64,000 nt of DNA from Halichoerus grypus (taxonomy: Eukaryota > Chordata > Mammalia > Carnivora > Phocidae), in assembly GCF_964656455.1 (NCBI RefSeq), contig NC_135712.1, positions 66,717,239 to 66,781,238 on the forward strand. The letters run 5' to 3'. Below the pieces are notes generated by a model. That model saw nothing but the letters and a program-made list of their open reading frames with translations. It had not been told where the DNA came from and did no database searches. Positions 20,601 to 28,776 of this stretch are shown here, one piece after another; the stretch's first letter is position 1, and every line of letters starts with the position of its first letter. Position numbers and translations under genes: made by a program.

Positions 20601-22776
20601 CCCATTTTGATGAGATGCCAAGTCCAGACTGAGCAGGACTGTCCAGTGGACCAGCGATGTCTGCAGCGGGCCCTGGAGGCTTGCCATGTGTTGGCGAATG
20701 ACCAGAGAAACGATTTCACTATTTTTTTGTAGTGGACCCCTTTTTCAAATAAAATCCTATGTGAAAGTCCAGTGTGTGAAACAGATAGAAGTAAAGCTAC
20801 TTACGGCACTTCTGTGGAAATCCCTAACAGTGTGAAAACGCTAACAGGAGAAATAGGCGGTTATTATCCTCCACGACTGGTAGGACCTGTGACTAAGATT
20901 TTTAACATCCATAAACTTCCACATAGATTCAATAATTTTGCCACATTTGCCTTTTCTCTCTTACTCTCTGGGTTTTTGCTGAAGCATTTGAAAGTAAGTT
21001 GCAGATATCATGACACTCCTGAATATTTTTGTGCGTATCTCCTAAGAATAAAGACAGTCTCCTAAATAATAACACTGCTATCCCATATAAGAAAATTTAC
21101 AGTAATTCGGTAATAGAATCCATATTTAAATTTCCCCAACTGCTTACTTATAACTCTCCCCTCTCCAATATGCATTTGGTCATTTTGTCTCCTCTGTCTC
21201 TTCCGATCTAGAATAGTACTCCTGCATTTTAAAAACTCATTTTTCATGATACTGAATTTTTAAGAGTTTAAGTCAGTTGTGTTATAGAATGTCCTACATT
21301 CTGACTCTGTCTTGTCTAGATTTTCTTTTCTTTTCTTTTTTTAAGAACTCAAGCAAGTTTGCTTACAGATTCTATATTTGTCTGATTCCTCCTGGGTCCT
21401 GCTATCCAGGACTCAAGGAAATTTCCACCACAGTCCTGGAGGCCACTTCCCAAAGAGGATGGTCAAAGCATGGACACTATGATCTGCAACCAGATCCCAC
21501 CCCACCAGGATTCATGCCCCACTCTTCCAACTGGACCAGAGATTCATTATCATTAATTAACTCCCTTCTGGACTAGACCCTCTAGTGCTTCTCCCACCAG
21601 TAGAACATGGTTAACCAGGTGAACCAGTGCCCCAGAAGGACTTAGGAGGAGAGAGGCAAAGGGACCAAGTGAGGTAGACAGCAACCAGAATAGCCACTGA
21701 ACTGAAGATAAAAAGCAGGCGTTGGGGAGGCTTGGTTAGATCCTAAACACTGTTTGCTCTCATGTGGTGCATTAAAAGATGAAATTAACATTCTTCCCAA
21801 GGTCTGTTTTTTGTGAAACACTGGATCTAAAAAGATTTCTGAATCAGAGAGGTGCCATCTGGCATTGAATTTGTTGTTTAATTTTTATTTATGAAAAATA
21901 ATGGTCATATCTGTATCTTGCTAAAGGCTCTTGGCACCGACAGAATATTTCTCCTTGTTGATTTGCAGATTGAGAGGATCCAGAATCTAAATCTCTGGAA
22001 TTGCTACCAAACAAAGAAGAAAACCATGGATGCCAAGAACGGGCATAAAGACAATGAGAAGCAGCTCTTCCATGGGACAGATGCTGACTCAGTGCCACAT
22101 GTCAACCAAAATGGCTTTAACCGCAGTTATGCTGGGAAGAACGGTAAGGAAGCAAGTAATCTGGCTGCTCCGAATGGGGTGTCAGCTGCAAGAACCCAAA
22201 CTGGTGAGGGACAGTGTGGACTGACTGCTTTGTATTCCTTCATGGTTGGTGGCCATGCTGCGGCCAGAGTTTTGAGGTTGGGCTCATTATGTTTCATCCC
22301 AGAAGGACTGACTGGCCCTCTAGGATGGTGAAATGACTTTTAAAAATTAAAAACACATGAAAAAAATTTGAGGCTTTGGAGAGAAGAACTGAACATTATT
22401 TTAACATTATTTGACATATTGGGTCAACACATCAGATTATAGACTAAACTGAACTTCTTAAAAATGTTTTGTTTTTCTCTTCACAGCTGTGGCATATGGA
22501 AAGGGAACCTATTTTGCGGTCAATGCCTGTTACTCTGCCAATGATACATACTCCAGACCAGACAGACATGGGAGAAAGCATATGTATTATGTGCGTGTAC
22601 TTACTGGAACCTACACACATGGAAATTCCTCACTAATTGTGCCTCCTCCAAAGAGCCCTGAAAACCCTACAGACCTGTATGACACTGTCACGGATTCTGT
22701 GCAGAATCCCCATTTATTTGTGGTATTTTATGACTACCAGGCTTACCCAGAGTACCTCATTACTTTCACCAATTAA
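393..22776 (+). CDS. PARP14: PARP14 (protein mono-ADP-ribosyltransferase), 3' twelve coding exons; gene level
   Basis: Coding exons are 393-2695, 3817-4053, 4577-4798, 7055-7133, 9441-9590, 9893-9955, 10287-10454, 13959-14165, 16567-17166, 18442-18575, 21969-22143 and 22487-22776. I placed each by an AG acceptor, a GT donor and continuity of the known PARP14 protein. All phases join, giving about 1,541 residues plus a stop; the human protein is about 1,800, so roughly 260 N-terminal residues lie upstream. Domain order is KH-like repeats, macro1, macro2, macro3, WWE, ART. From family knowledge, PARP14 is an interferon-induced mono-ADP-ribosyltransferase acting in IL-4/STAT6 signalling and antiviral defence, and its macro domains read or remove ADP-ribose. 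Three macro domains plus WWE, and HSPBAP1 next door, separate it from PARP15. The macro1 loop is unusual (see findings). Confidence 0.95.
1940..2047 (+). repeat. PARP14: In-frame 54-bp tandem duplication within PARP14 macro1 lead-in
   Basis: Two adjacent 54-bp units (1940-1993 and 1994-2047) each start CAGGTAGA and code for [10 protein letters not shown]... and [10 protein letters not shown].... The second unit runs smoothly into the macro1 first strand (LMVQQGDLT), so the first is probably the added or decayed copy. The length is a multiple of three and the frame is kept. Confidence 0.9.
3272..3474 (+). mobile_element. SINEC (Can-SINE), + orientation
   Basis: It has the head 'ggggcacctgggtggct', the A/B-box tRNA-like region, a CT-rich stretch and an AAATAAATAAATAAAA tail. 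Flanks 'aaacctacctggtt' and 'aaaccctacccggt' look like a diverged target-site duplication. It lies in a PARP14 intron. Confidence 0.93.
3817..4053 (+). CDS. PARP14: PARP14 exon, macro2 N-terminal part
   Basis: The exon spans 79 codons in phase 0 on both sides. The acceptor is tcttcaag at 3816; the donor is the weaker GTGGGG at 4054. The product starts ADVLVNSIP and continues through [14 protein letters not shown] to [10 protein letters not shown]. It matches macro2, including the Asn of the VNS motif. Confidence 0.9.
4054..4576 (+). other. PARP14: PARP14 intron
   Basis: I see no repeat or gene here; a pyrimidine tract leads to the acceptor at 4575-4576. Confidence 0.6.
4577..4798 (+). CDS. 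PARP14: PARP14 exon, macro2 C-terminal part
   Basis: The exon spans 74 codons in phase 0 at both ends, with a tttcag acceptor and a gtacag donor. It codes [14 protein letters not shown]..., [15 protein letters not shown] (the second phosphate loop of macro2, intact) and ends [10 protein letters not shown]. Confidence 0.93.
4980..5310. repeat. Ancient interspersed repeat relic (unnamed, LINE-like)
   Basis: The stretch contains 'cccttgtacccatcactcat', 'caattatcaaccaatggcca' and 'ttccaagcaaatcctagaca', a wording common to a very old mammalian interspersed repeat. Similar text recurs at about 20880-21200. I cannot name the family with confidence. Confidence 0.45.
5324..5549 (-). mobile_element. 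SINEC, - orientation
   Basis: It runs from a poly-T and TTTATTTATTTATTTGAGAG tail complement to a 'gccacccaggtgtccc' head complement. The target-site duplication 'tgccttattttgt' is exact at 5311-5323 and 5550-5562. Confidence 0.95.
6001..6198 (+). mobile_element. SINEC, + orientation
   Basis: It shows the 'gggtgcctgggtggctcag' head and an AAATAAATAAATAAAATT(A)n tail. The element is about 190 bp upstream of an oppositely oriented copy. Confidence 0.94.
6260..6900. repeat. Old LINE-like relic interrupted by a SINEC
   Basis: Around the SINEC at 6389 the text 'aaatttatttaaccatttcc' and 'ataaatagtgtgtaatgaat' resembles an old LINE-like repeat. The family is not assigned. Confidence 0.4.
6389..6589 (-). 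mobile_element. SINEC, - orientation
   Basis: This is a full-length reverse copy ending 'ccacccaggcgccc'. The exact 15-bp target-site duplication 'acgtgtgtaccttta' is at 6374-6388 and 6590-6604, which suggests a fairly recent insertion. Confidence 0.96.
7055..7133 (+). CDS. PARP14: PARP14 exon, linker between macro2 and macro3
   Basis: This 79-bp exon goes from phase 0 to phase 1 and codes [18 protein letters not shown]... The acceptor is tatttccag at 7054 and the donor is gttcag at 7134. It follows IQ of the previous exon as in the human protein. Confidence 0.9.
7400..8550 (-). repeat. Probable old LINE-derived sequence in PARP14 intron
   Basis: The region between the exon at 7133 and the SINEC at 8551 has pyrimidine-rich, repeat-like wording ('aattccaacatctggatcat', 'ccttgagaactggtcacatt') typical of ancient LINE fragments read on the reverse strand. 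No coding frame is convincing. Confidence 0.35.
8551..8730 (-). mobile_element. SINEC, - orientation
   Basis: A poly-T start leads to a 'gccacccaggcgcccc' end. The flanks 'cacatacagc' and 'cacatacatgc' are a diverged target-site duplication. Confidence 0.93.
9441..9590 (+). CDS. PARP14: PARP14 exon, macro3 N-terminal part
   Basis: The exon runs phase 1 to phase 1, with acceptor ttctcag and donor gtactt. It codes ...[20 protein letters not shown], then [17 protein letters not shown], the intact first ADP-ribose loop of macro3. Confidence 0.94.
9893..9955 (+). CDS. PARP14: PARP14 exon, macro3 (small)
   Basis: This 63-bp exon, phase 1 to phase 1, codes [21 protein letters not shown]. The acceptor is cctgtag and the donor is gtaaga. 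Confidence 0.93.
10287..10454 (+). CDS. PARP14: PARP14 exon, macro3 central part
   Basis: This 168-bp exon, phase 1 to phase 1, codes [14 protein letters not shown]..., [15 protein letters not shown] and [12 protein letters not shown], the intact second loop of macro3. The acceptor is tttcccag and the donor is gtttgt. Confidence 0.94.
10455..13958 (+). other. PARP14: PARP14 intron (3.5 kb)
   Basis: It holds a (CTGT)n tract near 11540-11585 and an L2/MIR-like phrase 'catgtgccaggcactgtgct' at about 12255. No other clear repeat and no coding exon are recognised. The T-rich tract before 13958 serves the next acceptor. Confidence 0.55.
12225..12340 (+). repeat. L2/MIR-type ancient repeat fragment
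   Basis: The wording 'gtgcctgccatgtgccaggc' followed by 'aggcactggggacag' is diagnostic of mammalian L2/MIR-type relics. Confidence 0.6.
13959..14165 (+). CDS. PARP14: PARP14 exon, macro3 C-terminal end and linker
   Basis: This 207-bp exon, phase 1 to phase 1, codes [20 protein letters not shown], then [17 protein letters not shown] and a Ser/Lys-rich linker. The acceptor is ctttccag and the donor is gtgagt. Confidence 0.93.
14625..15120. mobile_element. Tigger-like (Tc1/mariner) non-autonomous DNA transposon
   Basis: Imperfect terminal inverted repeats are visible: CAGATC...ACTTACAATGG at the left and its complement CCATTGTAAGTTAGGGACCATCTG at the right (given here only in part). The element sits in the L1 at a TA target (TA left, TG right). 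Inner text such as 'cataaagtcgaaaaatcata' is mirrored near both ends. The Tigger assignment is from memory of the family. Confidence 0.75.
15198..15227 (+). pseudogene. U6 snRNA 5'-end fragment (about 27 nt)
   Basis: The bases 'tgcttgcttcagcagcacat' followed by 'atactg' match the U6 5' end with about three substitutions. The fragment lies inside the L1 between two copies of 'aataaatagNg' (15184 and 15228) that look like a target duplication. It is far too short to be a functional snRNA. Confidence 0.75.
16098..16197. repeat. TA/CA microsatellite inside the L1
   Basis: Alternating TATATA, ACACAC and TGTGTG tracts expand between the usual L1 phrases at 16090 and 16200. Confidence 0.85.
16567..17166 (+). 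CDS. PARP14: PARP14 exon, linker and WWE domain
   Basis: This 600-bp exon, phase 1 to phase 1, follows the acceptor ttttttag and precedes the donor gtgagt. It codes [11 protein letters not shown]..., a KH-like stretch ([11 protein letters not shown]), and then the WWE domain with the hallmark FIEWQYF and later [20 protein letters not shown] domains bind iso-ADP-ribose in other PARPs. Confidence 0.95.
17167..18441 (+). other. PARP14: PARP14 intron
   Basis: A MER5-like relic lies at 18138-18303. Nothing else is recognised. Confidence 0.5.
18138..18303 (-). repeat. MER5-like hAT relic
   Basis: The phrases 'acaattctcaactctgagcg', 'caggcacccaggttccaccc' and 'gccacactttgaaaaacaag' match the MER5A layout, a non-autonomous Charlie-type hAT element. 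Confidence 0.65.
18442..18575 (+). CDS. PARP14: PARP14 exon, start of ART domain
   Basis: This 134-bp exon runs from phase 1 to phase 0 and codes [20 protein letters not shown]..., then [17 protein letters not shown], the N-terminal edge of the catalytic domain. The acceptor is tttgcag and the donor is gtaagc. Confidence 0.95.
18860..19108 (+). pseudogene. Lysine-rich frame in intron, possible processed-pseudogene tail
   Basis: An open frame of about 75 codons ends in TAA at about 19105. It codes a basic, low-complexity peptide ([20 protein letters not shown], later [15 protein letters not shown]) of the kind found at the C-termini of nucleolar proteins. It has no start context and no PARP homology, and it is not in phase with flanking exons. 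I do not recognise the parent gene. It could simply be chance. Confidence 0.3.
19364..19493 (-). mobile_element. SINEC, - orientation, internally deleted
   Basis: An A-run and TTTATTTATTTATTTGAGAG lead to 'agccacacaggtgccc', but about 60 bp of the usual middle is missing. The exact 14-bp target-site duplication 'ggcaccttccactt' is at 19350-19363 and 19494-19507. Confidence 0.93.
19508..20880 (+). other. PARP14: PARP14 intron, unrecognised sequence
   Basis: No repeat family or coding exon stands out here. Confidence 0.4.
20880..21260. repeat. Ancient interspersed repeat relic
   Basis: 'ttgcagatatcatgacactc' and 'ccccaactgcttacttataa' resemble the same unnamed ancient repeat as at 4980-5310. 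Confidence 0.4.
21969..22143 (+). CDS. PARP14: PARP14 exon, ART domain with catalytic His
   Basis: This 175-bp exon runs from phase 0 to phase 1. It codes [18 protein letters not shown], then [19 protein letters not shown], where the His of the H-Y-L triad is in LFHGT. The acceptor is atttgcag and the donor is gtaagg. Confidence 0.96.
22144..22486 (+). other. PARP14: PARP14 last intron
   Basis: No repeat or coding signal is seen; a pyrimidine tract leads to the acceptor at 22485-22486. Confidence 0.6.
22487..22776 (+). CDS. PARP14: PARP14 terminal coding exon, ART domain C-terminal part
   Basis: The exon codes [20 protein letters not shown] (triad Tyr in GTYF), then [15 protein letters not shown] and [20 protein letters not shown], ending FTN and TAA at 22774-22776. 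The third triad position is Leu in HLF rather than Glu, as is normal for mono-ADP-ribosylating PARP14. The catalytic domain looks intact. Confidence 0.96.
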
Positions 22777-23765
22777 CATTTTGGTATCCTTCCCAGAAGA
22801 CATTGCTCACCTATACATGCCGAGTTGTAAAACAAGTTTTAGGTGTTTTTTCCTCTTAACAGCATTTTCTAAGATTAGAGGATCCTTGTCACTGAAATCA
22901 GACTTTCTTCAACTTCTTCATAACTGGAATGAACCTATCTTAAGAGCAATACATTTGAGAATTTCCATCAGATAACTTAGTTACAGCTGTGTGTCCACAA
23001 CCGTGGACATCCAATCTGTAGAAGGGAAGAGCAGGTTTGTGTTTTCGGAAAGGAGAGAATATGTTCATCTTAAAGGCAGAGGGCACAGCTATGCCGTTTC
23101 AGCTGCTGCTGAAGGAGACAGCTGGTGTACCACATCAGGACGCCATACTCCCATAAGGAGCACAGTATTACTGAGTGGGTAGGACTGCCGATTTCCCTGC
23201 AGCCGGGGATGGTGTGTAACTCCTTTTTTTTTTTAATCCCTGGGCTAAGGTCTATGCCTAATGTAAATAGATGCTCCAGAAACATTCCATAAACCAACTA
23301 AGAAAGAAAAAGCCTAGTCAGACTCTGACTCAAAGTAGGAGCCATCTCTTTAATATTCTTGTCACTTTGCCTTAAATTGAACAGATTCCGTCACAGGGAA
23401 CTCTGTTCTTCACGAACTGAACCATGACATGTGGGACAGCTCCAGTCAGGGTTCTGTGCCCTGCACAGTTCAGGGGCTGTGGTCTAGCTTGTGGCCCATG
23501 GGAATTGGGTCCCACGGACTTGTGCAGCACAGCAGTCCTGCCTCCACTGGTCCTTTTCTATGTTGACCCCAAATCTGCCTTCATCTAACTTCTGTTGGTG
23601 TTAGTTCTGCCCAGTGACAACAGTGGGATACTTCCAGGGTGAAACCCTTTACTATGTTAAGATTAAGTGAATTCTAATGTTATTAAATAGCATTATTTTC
23701 CTTGGCCGTCTAGCTTTTGATGATTTTAAAGACTTGTGCATAAATAAACCAAAGGAATTAAGCAG
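22777..23765 (+). other. PARP14: PARP14 3' untranslated region (inferred)
   Basis: It runs from the stop codon to just beyond an AATAAA at 23743-23748. Its end is inferred, and other polyadenylation sites may exist further down. Confidence 0.55.
23743..23748 (+). terminator. PARP14: Candidate PARP14 poly(A) signal AATAAA
   Basis: A canonical AATAAA lies about 970 bp after the PARP14 stop codon. Confidence 0.5.
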
Positions 23766-23829
23766 CCATATTGCTAATTTGCTAGCTCAGTGTCTGTTAG
23801 ATAGGAAAGTGCTGGTTTTTTAAAAAATT

Positions 23830-24300
23830 TTCCCCAGATAAATTTCAGATTCAGACATGATTTATTAAGTGCCTAGATTGTACCAGGTAATAATAATAGG
23901 TGCTTTCACATATTTATTTTATTCCTCCAAACAACCCTGTCAGGTAAGAATCATATCCCCATTTTAAAGGTGAGGAAACTTGGGCACCTGGGTGGCTCAG
24001 TCTGTTAAGCGTCTGCCTTCAGCTCAGGTCATGATCCCAGGGTCCTGGAATTGAGCCCTGTGTCGGGCTCCCTGCTCAGTGGAGCCTGCTTCTCCTCCCT
24101 CTGCTGCTTGTGCGCACTCTCTTTCTGTCAAATAAATAAATAAAATCTTTTAAAAAAATAAGATAAAGTTGAGGAAACTGACACTCAGAGTGCAAGAAGC
24201 TTCCTTGCCTGGGGTCACCTAGGTAGTAGCCCTCAGAGACCGAAACCCAATCCTGATTCCTGTGTCACCAAGTCCTTTGCTCTTCCCACTACAGAGCATG
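23830..24300 (+). repeat. MIR relic split by a SINEC
   Basis: 'gatttattaagtgcctagat', 'ccattttaaaggtgaggaaa' and, beyond the SINEC, 'gacactcagagtgcaagaag' follow the MIR layout. Confidence 0.7.
23981..24164 (+). mobile_element. SINEC, + orientation, inside a MIR
   Basis: It shows head 'gggcacctgggtggctcag' and tail AAATAAATAAATAAAATC. The target-site duplication is 'aaaggtgaggaaact' at 23966-23980 against 'aaagttgaggaaact' at 24165-24179. Confidence 0.95.
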
Positions 24301-24609
24301 GCCTCTAGATTAATGTTACCATTTCAGGAACATCCCAGGTAGTCTATGAATGACCCTCGTATTTCCTTGGCTTTTTCCTTCTGGCTTTGGTTTCCATTAG
24401 AGTCTCTTCATTTGAAGCTCTGTAGGCCGAGGCTGGAGCTGATGCCCAGTGCAGATGGTGCACTTGAACACTAGGGGGTGTCGAGAGAAGGTTAAAGGTG
24501 TTCTTCCTTGGCTGCTGTGAACTACTTGCTTCAAGTACAGGAGGTTGAGGGGGCCACATTTCCGCTTCGTTAACAGACATCTTGAAATTTTTCTTGCTGT
24601 TGCTGTTTG

Positions 24610-24795
24610 TTTGTTTTTTTTTAAGATTTATTCTTTTGAGAGAGAGAAGGGGGAGGGGTGGAGGGAGAGAATCTCAAGCTGACTCCCTGCTGAGTGTGGA
24701 GCCTGTCGCAGAGCTCCATCCCAAGATCGGAAGATCATGACCTGAGCTGAAATCAAGAGTCGGATGCTCACCTGACTGAGCCACCCAGGTGCCAC
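24610..24795 (-). mobile_element. SINEC, - orientation
   Basis: It runs from poly-T and AAGATTTATT to 'gagccacccaggtgcca', flanked by copies of 'tgttgctgttt'. Confidence 0.92.
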
Positions 24796-24796
24796 T

Positions 24797-25047
24797 GTTG
24801 CTGTTTTTTTTTTTAATTTTTTATTGTTATGTTAATCACCATACATCATTAGTTTTAGATGTAGTGCTCCATGATTCATTGTTCGTGCATAACACCCAGT
24901 GCTCCATGCAGAACGTGCCCTCTTTAATACCCATCACCAGGCTACCCCATCCTCCCACCCCCCTCCCCTCTAGAACCCTCAGTTTGTTTTTCAGAGTCCA
25001 TCGTCTCTCATGGTTCGTCTCCCCCTCCGATTTCCCACTGTTTGTTT
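24797..25047 (-). mobile_element. L1 3' end, - orientation
   Basis: A poly-T start leads into 'gatgtagtgctccatgattc', 'cctctttaatacccatcacc' and 'cccctctagaaccctcagtt', the reverse complement of a carnivore L1 3' UTR. The same text occurs at 36700-36890. Confidence 0.85.
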
Positions 25048-25240
25048 TTTTTATTTATTTATTCATTTGAGACAGAGATAGAGAGAGAGAGAGAGCATGA
25101 GCAGGGGGAGGTACAGAGGGAGAGGGAGAAACAGGCTCTCCGCTGAGCAGGGAGCCCGATGTGGGACTCGATCCCAGGACCCTGGGATCCTGACCTGAGC
25201 CGAAGGCAGACGCTTAACCCTCTGAGCCACCCAGGCGCCC
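25048..25240 (-). mobile_element. SINEC, - orientation
   Basis: This is a full reverse copy ending 'gccacccaggcgccc', with flanks 'cccactgtttgttttt' and 'cccgctgtttgttttt'. Confidence 0.94.
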
Positions 25241-25811
25241 TCCCGCTGTTTGTTTTTTAAATGGATTGGCAAAGACTCCTTATTGCTTCGGAGTGGCTTC
25301 CCAGCCACTGGCCTCTGAGCTCAGACTTGACAATGAATGTAAGAAATAAAAGGGAGAGACCTGCTCTCTGATTTGCTCTTGTTCTCCAGTGGTTTGGTTA
25401 ACTCAGGGCAAAGCTGAATATCAGGGTATATTGCACCAAAGTGTAATGATTCAGTCAGTAAATGTTATAGTTATCCTCAGTCTAAAGAAATATATGTCAT
25501 TTACCTCCTTTTTGAATAAAACACTTGGAAAATACATTTGGTGATAAACCTCTTTATCCTTAAGGGCATCTACATACAGGAGAGCTTGATGATAAAAACA
25601 GGCCACTGCTGATAAAAGACTACCACTAAACATGAGAGCATCAGGGGTCCCCAGAGTGTTAATAGTATTCAGCTGAAAATTACAGTAAGGGCACAGTACA
25701 GGTTTAGTTTAGTAAATTTGAAGGGCAAATTGACTCCAACAGGAAGCCCCTGCTAAACCAAGCCCACTTCAAGACTGTGATGGGTCTTGGGGGTTTCCTC
25801 TAGGGTCAGAG

Positions 25812-25980
25812 ATTCTTAAACATTTTTGTTATTTGAATCACTTTAGGTGTTTGCTGAGCTAGCAAGTTCTGGCCCATCCTAAAGGAGTCAGGTTCTGTAG
25901 CTCTAGAGGGGTGCCTAGAAATGTGCATTTTCAGCAAGCACCTCAAATGATTCTGATATCTTGATACTCAGAACCGCGTA
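25812..25980 (-). repeat. MER5-like hAT relic
   Basis: 'gtgcattttcagcaagcacc' and 'tcaaatgattctgatatctt' follow the MER5 3' layout. Confidence 0.55.
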
Positions 25981-27129
25981 GGACTTTCATGGCTCCAGAG
26001 ACTTTTGCCTTCATGGGTCCCTTACTCCATAAAAAGTAAAAAAGTATTAACAATTACATTTTGCAACTGCATTGATACAAACATGAATGCAATCAAAGCT
26101 GGATTATATGTTTCTTTTTATTATTATTATTTCAAAAGAAACTAAAACATTTTGGGGCCCCCGAAAAGCTCATGGGCCCCAGCCACTGTGCCAACTGGAT
26201 AGGTCAGCCTTGCTGATACCTGGATATGTTAGGTGCAATGCTGAGCCATATTCTTAATAGAAATTGTTTGTAGTTCTTACATTCTCAGTGTGAGCTGAGC
26301 TGGAACCCATTGCCCCACCCAGAAGTGGCCCAGTCCTAGAAGCGGGGGAGAATGAGCCTGTATTCTTTAATGCCTCTGGCTTCTGCAGGGTCCATGTATT
26401 TATCTAATAATTTCACTCACACAGGCACACTTATCTGAGAAATGCATAATGAAATGGGACCCAGCTCCCTGAGTGCCTGATGGTCTCCCCCTTTTACTAT
26501 CTTTCCTCACTGCCATAATCCCCTTCACAGATAGCCAAGGTCTCCATCTTGATAAAATCAGGAAATTATCTCCCATCACCCATTTACACTTAGAAATCCC
26601 TTCATACCTACGTCTTAACTCTCTTCCCAGGTCTCTGCATGTCAAAGACTGTTACCTCCAACTGAATTAAATTCTTTGTTTCAGAATGTCCTTCAAACTT
26701 TTGTGACCCCAACCTACATGAGGACATGAAATACATTTTATATCAGGCCCAGTACACACACAAATATAACTGAAAAGTTCTACGAAATATACTTACCCTA
26801 AAAAAAATACTTTTCCTGGAAAATTTCATGAAATAGTACTTACACTTACTAATGAATTCACTGAAATCACCTATTCTATTTCAGTTTTTAAAAATGCTGG
26901 TCTTACCCACTATATTGATTTTATGACTTACTAACGGGTCACAACCTACGATTTGAAAAACAGTAGTCAAAGGAGTAGCATATGTAAAAAATATCTGAAG
27001 AAAAAGATACGTCTATTTCTGCAATAAAGATCTACCTACTAAGGGGACCAGGCACCTTACCCTTGGCCACAACATCCTCTACCCCAATCTATTTTGATGG
27101 AGTGTTGCGAACAAGTTCTTCCTTTTATA

Positions 27130-27330
27130 ATCCACTCAACTAAATATTTAACAAGCCCCTACCATATGCTGGAACTCTGATCAAGGCTCTGCGAACACAA
27201 TAATGATCAAAGCAAAGTCCATACCCCCATGGAGTGACATTCTGGTTGGGGTAGATAAACAATAATCAAATAAATAGGTATATTGCGGTCAACTGGCAGT
27301 AAGTGCTACAGACAGATTTCTTCCAGACCC
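27130..27330 (+). repeat. L2-like ancient relic
   Basis: 'caagcccctaccatatgctg' and 'catggagtgacattctggtt' are typical of L2/MIR-type remnants. Confidence 0.5.
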
Positions 27331-28174
27331 TTCTTTTCCTGGGCATGTTCATATAACACCTCTCTCGCTGCTAGAAGGCATATATTTTCTTTGGATGTAC
27401 TGATACCCTGAGTCTGAAGACTGACAAGGATTGAGTCAGTAGTCAATTCATCTTAAAAGATTACTTTTCTTACCTTTTGTTATGTATTTGTTTCACAAAT
27501 GGTTACTCAGAGATCCATATGCTTTTCTAATTTCTAAATTCTTACTTAGACAGTAATGGTAATAATTATCCCCAGATCTTCTTGCAAATGTAATGAGAGT
27601 AGGCTCAATTTCACTAGACCAAACCTTTAGTCCGTTGCAAGAGCCTGTAACACCCGGTGCTTTTCCTTCCCAGGACTAGTGTTCCTAGATGTCCCAGTTC
27701 CTTCCATAAGGAGACCTTATATTGGACCCCCACCTACTTTTTTCCTGATTGGTATCCTGCTCTGGATGACAGAGAATTCTGCGGGTGTCACAAATGTAAT
27801 CAGTCACTTCAGCTCAAGGCTAGAATCCACCCAATGGATGCATTAGGCCAAGGGCTGGCAAACTTTCTCTATAAGGGGATAGATAGTATTTCCAGCTTTG
27901 CAGGCCACACTGTCAGGCCGACCTCTACCTGAGACTGCTGAAGAGATTACTTTCTGTTGAGAACACCTGGGGCTTACATTTGAGATAGGCTGAAAGGATT
28001 AGATGGGAGAGGAAAGGCAAAGTCACTGAAGAAAGAAGGCCTAACAACTAAGAAAGAGCCAGTTTGGCCAAAGAGTAATGTTCATGAATGAAGGTAGCAA
28101 GAAACTGAAACACATTTAGGTAAGAACAAGTGCATATACAAGCATGTGCAAATTAACTTTTTGCTCTGCCATCT

Positions 28175-28180
28175 TTTATT
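28175..28180 (-). terminator. HSPBAP1: Candidate HSPBAP1 poly(A) signal
   Basis: TTTATT on the + strand reads AATAAA on the gene strand, about 60 bp after the HSPBAP1 stop. This would give a short 3' UTR; other sites are possible. Confidence 0.4.
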
Positions 28181-28236
28181 TAACAATCATACTACTCAAA
28201 AAATATTTTTAAAGTATTATTTTAAAAGTCATTTCC

Positions 28237-28776
28237 TTAGAACCACAAACTTCTTCCTTGTATCAGAAGTTGTGCCACTATCCTGGTTACTTGTGGATTC
28301 ACCAAGCAGTCTAGCAAGTCATCTGTAGAAATGAATGTTTGAGAAGGAGCCATACTACTATTTGAAGAGATTTGTTCCACAACTGCATCCTCACTTTTAC
28401 TCATCATTCGTTGCCTCTTGGTACAATGCAATTTTCCAGAGTGTTCTCCATCTTTGCCAACAAAGTCTTTACCATCACCTTCAAATATGCCTCCTCTCTC
28501 TGAGGGTAGTTCTTCAGAACCCAGTATTACAGGAACCAGATCAGGGCCAAAGGGACTTGCTGCCTCCTGTTTTCCCGTTCCCAAGAGTAAGTCCTGGCCA
28601 CCTGTTTGTCCCACCTCCATGTGATTGTGCACATCTGATCCCTCCTTTTTCATGTCCTCTCTATTTGTTCTCAGTGCTTGGATTTCTACTACCTTAGATG
28701 TTCTGTAATGATCAAAAAGGGCAGAAACGGCTCTATTTAAGTAGCGACAATTGACTTCATGGGATGTTTCCTCAAC
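28237..28776 (-). CDS. HSPBAP1: HSPBAP1 last coding exon, acidic C-terminal tail
   Basis: The acceptor is tctccttag. The exon is in phase 0 and codes VEETSHEVNCRYLNRAVSAL..., EDMKKEGSDVHNHMEVGQTG, then TFISTDDLLDCLVNPQVTR and LLIQGRSLWF with TAA at 28237-28239. The tail outside the JmjC fold is Ser/Glu-rich and probably disordered. Confidence 0.94.
   Translation of the reverse strand, partial: VEETSHEVNCRYLNRAVSALFDHYRTSKVVEIQALRTNREDMKKEGSDVHNHMEVGQTGGQDLLLGTGKQEAASPFGPDLVPVILGSEELPSERGGIFEGDGKDFVGKDGEHSGKLHCTKRQRMMSKSEDAVVEQISSNSSMAPSQTFISTDDLLDCLVNPQVTRIVAQLLIQGRSLWF

Larger units (their letters stand above)
25241..28150. other. Intergenic region between PARP14 and HSPBAP1
   Basis: It contains a MER5-like relic (25812-25980) and an L2-like stretch (about 27130-27330). 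No exon is recognised. Confidence 0.55.

Noticed and set aside
393..22776. Assignment to PARP15 instead of PARP14
   Set aside because: PARP15 lacks the KH-like region, the third macro domain and the WWE domain seen here; HSPBAP1 follows PARP14 in gene order.
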